From the NCBI RefSeq assembly GCF_003255815.1, contig NC_037670.1, positions 71,141,624 through 71,205,623 of the forward strand: a stretch of DNA of 64,000 nt, read 5' to 3'. Each line of letters opens with the position of its first letter. Within the stretch, counting starts at the first letter, position 1. A model generated the notes under the pieces. The model did no database searches and was not told the DNA's origin. It saw only the letters and a list, made by a program, of their open reading frames with translations. Positions 57,166 through 64,000 of this stretch are shown in pieces. The translations under genes were made by a program, and so were the position numbers. The stretch comes from Theropithecus gelada. Its lineage: Eukaryota; Chordata; Mammalia; Primates; Cercopithecidae.

Positions 57166-58629
57166 AATTATAGTGATATGCACTATATATATATAATTAC
57201 TAAGAAAACCTTTTAGATAGGGATTTACAAGATTCATTGTTAAGGATGATCTGGCTCTAAGAGGATGTTGTGCCCTAAGATATTAGCTAATAATAATAAG
57301 TAAGCATAATTTATAAATAAACATACACATATAAGGACACAGGCTTAAATTTTGGGGATCACAGAGCAAGAACATCTCCTTCTGTGTGTCAGGTGTCTAA
57401 TAAGATGGACGGTACCCTGGTGAACATGACGTCATGGATATAGTGACACCTGTCTCTGTCTTTCCTCTCTATAGCAAACCACCGCATGGGCTTCTTCCCT
57501 GGGTCAACATTGCCAAATTCTAGTAGTTTAGATTCCCTTTCCTGGAGTTCATGTTGAGCATTGGGATTCAGTGTTTCACTCTATCTTTACTATCTTAGTC
57601 ACATTCTGATTGTTCTGCTTTAGATCTAAAAGACCTTTGGATTGCAAATAATACTTTGACAGATATAGGTTTAATCCATTATGTTTTGATTTTGCTGAGG
57701 TCTAAATAAGAGGGATCACTGTCACATGCCCCTCAAAGGGCATCTTCATTAATGTTTAATGAAGAATACCTCCAATAAAGATATTGAATAAACTAGAATG
57801 GAGAAATGGCTTGCTTTCCAAATGGACTTTTCTCCAAACCATGGGATTCCATTTATATTGTAAGAACAAGTTTCGTGAACATGAAAGATGACGCATTGTA
57901 GTTTTATTGAAAGATGGTATAGGGTGACCTACCTCTAAAGTAAAGAGGATATAGATGTGTTTACTTACTTCCTCAATGGAATTGTTGGGGCAAGTGGTTA
58001 CAATTGAGTTACTTGTCCATAGCCACGTCGGTACTAATGGCTAAATTAGACTGTTGCAGAGTCTTCGTTTCTCTCTAGAATCCTTGGGAGAATCACAAAC
58101 ACTTAGCACTGTATAACACAAGTATGCATTTTATATCTCATAAATACTTATGATTTTTTAATTGCTTTAAATGTCTTCTCTCTTTTCAGCCAAGGGTTTA
58201 AAAAAGTCTTCTGATAACTTTAACTTGCTCTGTTATGTATTAACTTTGTAAGGTAACCATCCAAGTAGCACCAGAAAATAATAAAACAGCCAGACTATAG
58301 AAATTAGCTCATTTTTCCCAGGTTAGAAGTAAAAAGTCATACTACAAGGTCAAGCTATCAAATGAGATGGTGCAAACTAGAGAAGGTTAAGAACGAATAG
58401 TTAACAGTAAATAGGGAAAGCAATTAATGAAATAAGGAAATCAAACCAAAAGTGAAATGAGTTTGTAACCCAATGCAAAGTGAGTTTTATTGTTTCCTGT
58501 ACTGGATCTGAATGAATTAATCTAGTTTATCAAGCTCACTAATATCTAGAAAGTAATGTATACCCTAAGAAAATGTGGCTCACTGTGCCTCTGCACTTTG
58601 TGTCACCCTATAAGAATGCTAACATTCTT
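57166..58629. other. Unassigned stretch
   Basis: No gene is recognised. It contains TGACGTCA at 57427-57434 followed 45 bases later by a pyrimidine run ending in AG (tttcctctctatag). Nothing else suggests an exon or promoter. Confidence 0.35.
57427..57434. promoter_or_regulatory. Palindromic CRE-type site TGACGTCA
   Basis: Perfect 8-base full CRE, the known binding site of CREB/ATF factors. It is isolated, with no CpG island, TATA box or transcript start visible nearby, so activity is unproven. Confidence 0.35.
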
Positions 58630-58883
58630 GGGAGGCCGAGGCGGGCGGATCACGAGGTCAGGAAATTTAGAGCATCCTGGCTAACACTGTGAAACCCCAT
58701 CTTTACTAAAAATACAAAAAATTAGCTAGGCGTGGTGGTGGGCTCCTGTAGTCCCAGCTACTGGGGAGGCTGAACCAGGAGAATGGTGTGAACCTGGGAG
58801 GCGGAGCTTGCAGTGAGTCGAGATTGTGCCACTGCACTCCAGCCTGGGTGACAGAGTGAGACTCTGTCTCAAAAAAAAAAAAA
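58630..58883 (+). mobile_element. 5'-truncated AluY
   Basis: The Alu starts at gggaggccgaggcgggcgga, lacking about 45 bases of its head. It has AluY wording (ggcggagcttgcagtgagtc) and an A tail. The 17-base duplication agaatgctaacattctt is identical at 58613-58629 and 58884-58900, so it inserted already truncated. Confidence 0.93.
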
Positions 58884-58900
58884 AGAATGCTAACATTCTT

Positions 58901-61900
58901 TTTGGCGCCTTGCTTGTCCACGTTATGTAATGTTGCCTTTCCCCCTCAAATGTATATGGCATTTAAAGCCTCTAGAAACTCTACCTGGGAAGTTTAGCTA
59001 GCGGAGCCTGTCTTCACACACCTCAGGGCTCTAATCTAACCCTGCTCTTCTGTAGGGGATAGGCAGTCCTAATTGCAGCCAGCCCAGCAACTCAGAAACC
59101 AATTTAGGGGCCAGAGCCCTGCCTCTGGCAAGACTTGGAGGCCTGAGTACCTTAGCATAATAAATATTTCTTTTTAAGTACTGTAAGTATCATAACAACA
59201 AGGCCAAATAGGTCCCTGAGTACCCAAATGGGTAGCCTGATAGCTCTCCATCACAGAGCAATGGAGTCAGGGAAGTGTCTTACCATACATTGGAGGAGGT
59301 TTCCTTCCATGGGCAAGTAAAGAAAAGTGCAGAAAGAAGACTGAGCGGAAGTGACTAGATATTTTGGCAGGATTGAGGAGTTTTCTTTCTTTTTTTTTTG
59401 TTTTTTTGGCTGTTAATGGAACTAGGATTGTTTTTCACATTATTGTTATAAGCAAGGTTAGCCATCAAAAGACCAAATGCAGCAGCACAGAATTCAAAAG
59501 AATGATCAAGCACTTGCCACGTGCCCATCCCAAATACAGGTGCTGGCAATCAAAGTGGGCACCCAAGGGCAATTCTTAACATTACCTGGCTAGTGGCCTC
59601 CACCTGCCTTAAACTGTATTGAAATGCTCGGAAAGATTCACTTTTCCTTTTTTTAAAATAAGAGAATCGAGGTGGGAGTGTTTGGGGGGTGTGTGCGTGT
59701 GCCGGGGCATATGCCTGTGCTCATGAATACACCCTCGCCTTTGCCAGTAGTGTGTTTGTCATCAAACTTGAAAGAAGTGCAAGTTTTAGCTGGAGGGAAA
59801 GCTTTTTATAGCAGAGTTACAAATCATTTCAAGGAGTGCTTTCCAGTTAACAGCTGACAGCTCCTGCATGAAGTGACCACGCTAGGCATGCCATTCAAGG
59901 AAGCTTGGAGACCAGTTTCATTTGTCATCTAAAGTGGAAGTGATGTGATATGTTCTTGGGAAAGCCATGTGAGCAGGCAAGAGGTAGTGTTTCTGTAATT
60001 TTCACTGTCTTTGGATAAAACCAGAGGGAGGTGATAGTATGATATAATATATAATATTGAGGCTGAAGTGATTAAGCAGTTGTATGTGGAGCTACTCTTT
60101 GGGGCATAGTGGAAATGAAAATGATGTTTATTGTTGCACAGAAGGTGTCTGGCCACCAAGTTTCTGTTCAATCAGTGATCCATGTGTCATTAGGACCCCC
60201 AACCATAAGTTGTTGCCTCTGTGTGGCATACTTTATAACTTTTTCCCATCATATAATGAGAATTCCTAGCCCAGAGAGAGAAATCAGACACAAATCTCTT
60301 AAGTTGGAGATGGAAATCTATGGTACAGCAGAGTTAAAGCTAACATTGAGAAAGTGTAATAGAGGTCAACAAAGACACTCCTGAAAGTCCATTGAGAAAG
60401 ATTCCTGTTTAAGTAAGAGATTAAGTCATCTACTCTCTGAAGCAAGAAGGGACCTCCCAGCACACCAGACCCAACGGTCATGAATAATAGAGGACACACC
60501 ATGTCTAGACTAGATAAGAACTCATCTTGAATCCCCACTTTTAGCACCAGTTCCTGAATGCAAAGGAGCTGGAGGCTGATATCAGAAACCACCGTGTTTC
60601 CATTCAAGTTCGTTGGCTGTAACTATGTAAGCCTTGACTGTATGGAAGTCAGAATCCTGAAAAAATAGTTGTTTTTTATTTTTTAAAAAACACTTAAAAT
60701 AATTGTTAAAATAATAAAAAAAAGCAGTTGCCAAAAACATGTTGTCTTTATTGTTATATCAATAATTTTTTATGGAAAATTGAATATTCAAAGGAGCTTA
60801 ATGGTAGGAAAAACAAGTCATAAACAGCATTGGTTATAGGCAGAGACAGTTCCAGCAAGAAGGATTTGGATGTTGTACTCCATCCCTCACTACAAATCCC
60901 TGCTAAAGAAGCCTCTGATATATTCAGGGACAGCCCAGGCTTGTCCTTCCATGAGACTTTACCGTCATATCCTGTTCTTCCTTGACTTTCTCTAGGGTAA
61001 AGCACAGGGCCAAGGTCAGTTGTGTGTTTGTTTTCAGTGTAGCTGAGAACCTCCATTCTAATTGGAACTGTGATTTTCTCTTGCTTCTTTTCAACTGCGG
61101 CAATGTTAACTGATGCTTTCCTTGCTTAATTTCACTTACGTGTGAAAAAGTAAAAAGAAAAAAAAATCACTGGGAATATATATGCATTTAGACAGTAAAA
61201 TCTCAGAAATTATTGCATTCATATTTTTGAAAAACATTCTTTCTTGCTTTATTCTGTTATATATGAATTTTAACATGTAATATATATATCTCTATTTAAT
61301 TTACACATAGCTTTTATGTATCCATATACATCTTGAATAAATTAAGAAATGGCTATGATTCTCATGACAGAGTTTACGGTCTATGTCCTAAGTTTTATCA
61401 TATGCAAATACCTGAATCAGTAGACTTTCACTGATCATCCCAGCCAAAATCCTATTGTACAAAACAGGCAAAACCAAATAAGCGGCATCCTGTGTAGCCC
61501 TCTGCCTTAGTGAGGCTTATTTCTGTCTGGGAATGCAACATGCTATAATGGCTTCACCAGATGGGACACTTCACACTGTCAGCACCCCCTTCCACCCCAA
61601 TATGCCACTGTGTAGGAGAGAAAGCCTTTCAGTGGATGAGGATAAAATGAGGACAGTGTCCTTTTTGAATTAAAAATATAGCACTCATGAAAACCACAGG
61701 AAGAAAGTTTAGTTCAATAATCTGAAAGTGAGGGTGAATTTAGGTGCCTCATTAATTACCAGAAGCAGAATCTGGGACACCCTGGTTATTTCCTTTCCTC
61801 ATCCAAAAGCAAAGTGGCTTATACTCTCACCACATTGCTCTCTTTCTACCACCTGCTCTGTTAATTTCACTGACTTACACTTTTGGAAAATTAAAATCCA

Positions 61901-62809
61901 AATCAAAGCTCTTGTTATTAAAGTCTCACGATTCGCCATGCAAGCCTGTCATGGCAATGCCCACGAATGGCCCACACAGCACTAAAGCCGCTCATTTCCT
62001 TCCCATGTTCCCCTTTCTCTGACAAAGAATGCTAACTCTGTAAATAAATGAAAGCAGGCAGTATTCAGGCCCAGGACTGCTGTCCTTTTTTAACATTTAG
62101 CGACACGGAATTTAAAATACTTGTTGATGGCAAAGATTGAAACAGAGCCACCTTTTTCTTACTGTACAGTCCCTTTCCACCACCCAATGTCGCTGCCTCA
62201 ATAATTTTTTTTCTTTTCATTAAATCTGTGTTTAACCTCCATCCCCTTACTGCATTCTTTTTTGTCTGTGCTTTTCATGGTATTTAGATACAATCACTGC
62301 TGCGTTCATCTTCCCCTAAGCAATCCTTCTTCTTAGCTATTGGCCAAAATGAGAGCTGGGACTACCTGGGGGTACTGCTCAGATGTTCAACACATGTAGG
62401 GGCTGCAAAAAGCATTTCCTCAATGCATTTCCTTTATGTTAATGCACTTCAAATTCTAATAATAACATTTCATTTAGGGGAAAAGTAAATTGTTCTCTGT
62501 CAATGAAGCAGATCATTACTTTTCCATTTGTTGTTGTGGGTATGTGTGCTGTCTTTCATAACTTACGTGCTACAAACATACCAATCTATGAGAGGCGATG
62601 TGAGTTATTTTTCTAATAAACAGTACACAATATTGTGCTTATCCAGGGACGGTACGTCACCCAGACCCCCAATGACCAATAACACGTATTTGTAAAGTTC
62701 CCTGCTGCTTTAGAAATATGGTTTATTATCTCTCTTTTCCTCTGTGAAACTAAATTATTTATTTCAGTTGAACTCCTAGGCATTTCATGTTTAGACTCTT
62801 TGTGAAGAA
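58901..62809. other. Long unassigned stretch
   Basis: Almost 4 kb without a recognised gene, Alu or L1. Only short T or AT-rich runs are notable (59391-59406, 60665-60725, 61258-61330). Frames up to about 102 codons (60299-60607, minus) lack similarity. It may contain old repeats beyond recognition by eye. Confidence 0.4.
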
Positions 62810-63070
62810 GCAGCAAAACATTGTGGTTAAGAATTTGGGCTTTGGAGTCAGAAAGGTCTAGATGAGCATCCAGGCTCTGTTGTGACCAGCCAAGTGGCCT
62901 TCTGTACCCTGTATGCTCTCTTGGAGCCTCAGTGTCCCCTTCTGAAAGTGAAGATTAACAATCAAACCTGTCTGACAGAAGTTGTCTTTTAGAATATTGA
63001 ATTAGGTAACAAAGACTATATAAGTTGTATCGTGCCTGGCACCTAATCAGGACTCTTCAAAAGGTAACTT
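62810..63070 (+). mobile_element. MIR (SINE)
   Basis: Sense MIR: cattgtggttaagaatttgg, gggctttggagtcagaaagg, ctctgttgtgaccagccaag, agcctcagtgtccccttctg, cgtgcctggcacctaatcag. Nearly full length. Confidence 0.82.
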
Positions 63071-63354
63071 CTTACTATAGTTGGTGTGATTTAATCTTAG
63101 GGCATGGTGGGCAGGATCCATCCACAGAGGATGCAGGTCGTAGTCACCCACTTAACATTATGATAACCTCCTGGGAATATTTCGTCTCCACTCCTGAGCT
63201 TCTATGGCACCACGCTGTTGGCTATCCCCCTACTTCTCTGGACTCAGTGCCACATCTTCCTCTCCCAGCTGTTAAATGACATTCTTGACACCATCTTCTA
63301 CCTTTTCCACTAAACCAACCCACCATCGACCTGGGGATAGTGGGGACCTGTCCT

Positions 63355-63720
63355 CTGAAATCTACTGTCTTCTCTCTACATCTACAACTGCTGTTGCAGC
63401 CCAGGCCACCAGGATCTGTCACCCAGGCCACTGCACTTGCCTCCCTACAGGCTTTCTTGTGTTCAGTCTCTGTCTTCAGCTCCTTTGCTGCAGAACACAG
63501 TAATCTGTTAAAACTGAAATTTGAATGCATTGTTCCCAGCCAAATTTCTCCTTCACACTCTTCTTTAGCCTTGTTCTTAGACCAAGGTTGCCACCATGAT
63601 CTGTGCTGTGAGGCCTGGCCCTTTCTACTGTCCGTTTTACATTGAATCCTTCCTTTTGCATTTCAGCCATGCTGGCTTCCAGCTCCTAGCAACCAGGGAG
63701 CCTTGATGAAGCAACGGTTT
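63355..63720 (+). mobile_element. L2 fragment
   Basis: Wording gcacttgcctccctacaggc, gcagaacacagtaatctgtt, aaaactgaaatttgaatgca and cagccatgctggcttccagc follows L2 internal sequence. Open frames on both strands (63222-63670) are incidental. Confidence 0.55.
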
Positions 63721-64000
63721 ATTTTTCTTCCTGCATATACTTTAATATTTATAACCGGGAGAGAAGAATTCAAAACTTCCTTTTCCTTCCTAAGGGCATG
63801 AAGAGGTTTAGTGAGTTCTTATTTTCCTTGGGCTTTTGGAGAGTTTCACATAAAATGTCAAAAACAAGCCCCAATATATTATTATGACTTGAACTAGGCC
63901 CAGACAACTTTGGTATTTCCAGTAGGACTGAAATTATTAAACCAACAGCCATTCTCTTAGCATGTGTGAACTTCCATTTCTAGGCCAAAGTCTAGCTAGA
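63721..64000. other. Short unassigned end segment
   Basis: Nothing is recognised in the last 280 bases. Confidence 0.3.

Noticed and set aside
1..64000. tRNA, U6, 7SK, Y RNA or rRNA copies
   Set aside because: I looked for their characteristic starts and internal boxes while reading and found none. Alu A/B-box promoters are the only Pol III-type sequences seen.

Overview
The window is nuclear DNA from a higher primate, almost certainly human. It carries about 20 Alu-derived copies from old (FLAM, AluJ) to young (AluY), old L1M/L1MA lines, MaLR and ERVL LTRs, Tigger, MER2 and hAT fossils, MIR and L2 relics, and primate-type microsatellites. I find no credible protein-coding gene, tRNA, rRNA or small structured RNA gene. 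Open frames up to about 150 codons exist, but they are short, lack family similarity, and most lie inside repeats. The region reads as intergenic or deep-intronic sequence. Repeat family names come from memory of consensus sequences, since no database could be run.

Layout. Positions 1-9053 hold L1 pieces and then a nearly full-length plus-strand L1M with seven later insertions (FLAM, MLT1-type LTR, AluY, AluS, AluJ, a 491-bp LTR inside about 90-bp direct repeats, and a Tigger-type DNA transposon). A second truncated L1M follows directly (9054-9922). Positions 10-14 kb are mostly unassigned. At 14.2-20.1 kb there is a minus-strand L1M end, then what looks like a decayed ERVL provirus: two related LTR-like segments near 15.6 and 18.8 kb, with an internal region whose dUTPase part is recognisable at 18.0-18.4 kb. 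After it comes a MER2 element carrying a 120-bp insert that resembles part of that dUTPase region. Positions 20-26 kb contain an L2, an Alu, pyrimidine tracts and a Tigger-derived element that still holds a minus-strand helix-turn-helix ORF fragment.

Positions 26.8-29 kb are L1M/L1MA and Alu. Positions 29-38.5 kb are mixed, with MIR, L2, two MER5-like elements, an Alu, a 22-bp minisatellite and an AAAAT tract duplicated around the only ambiguous base (37431). Positions 38.7-44.4 kb contain broken L1M interrupted by a long palindrome, an ERV1-type solo LTR with 4-bp target duplications, a second palindromic fossil and several Alus. Positions 45-64 kb are sparser: Alus, MIR, L2, hAT relics and a 260-bp TATG/TACA-rich tract, with long unassigned stretches from 46 to 48, 49 to 53 and 59 to 63 kb.

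No genes work together here. What can be read is an insertion history. The least explained items are the palindromic repeat at 38968-39090 with a half copy 2.7 kb downstream, the LTR flanked by 90-bp direct repeats, and two short dispersed duplications (18159/19615 and 21291/23759).
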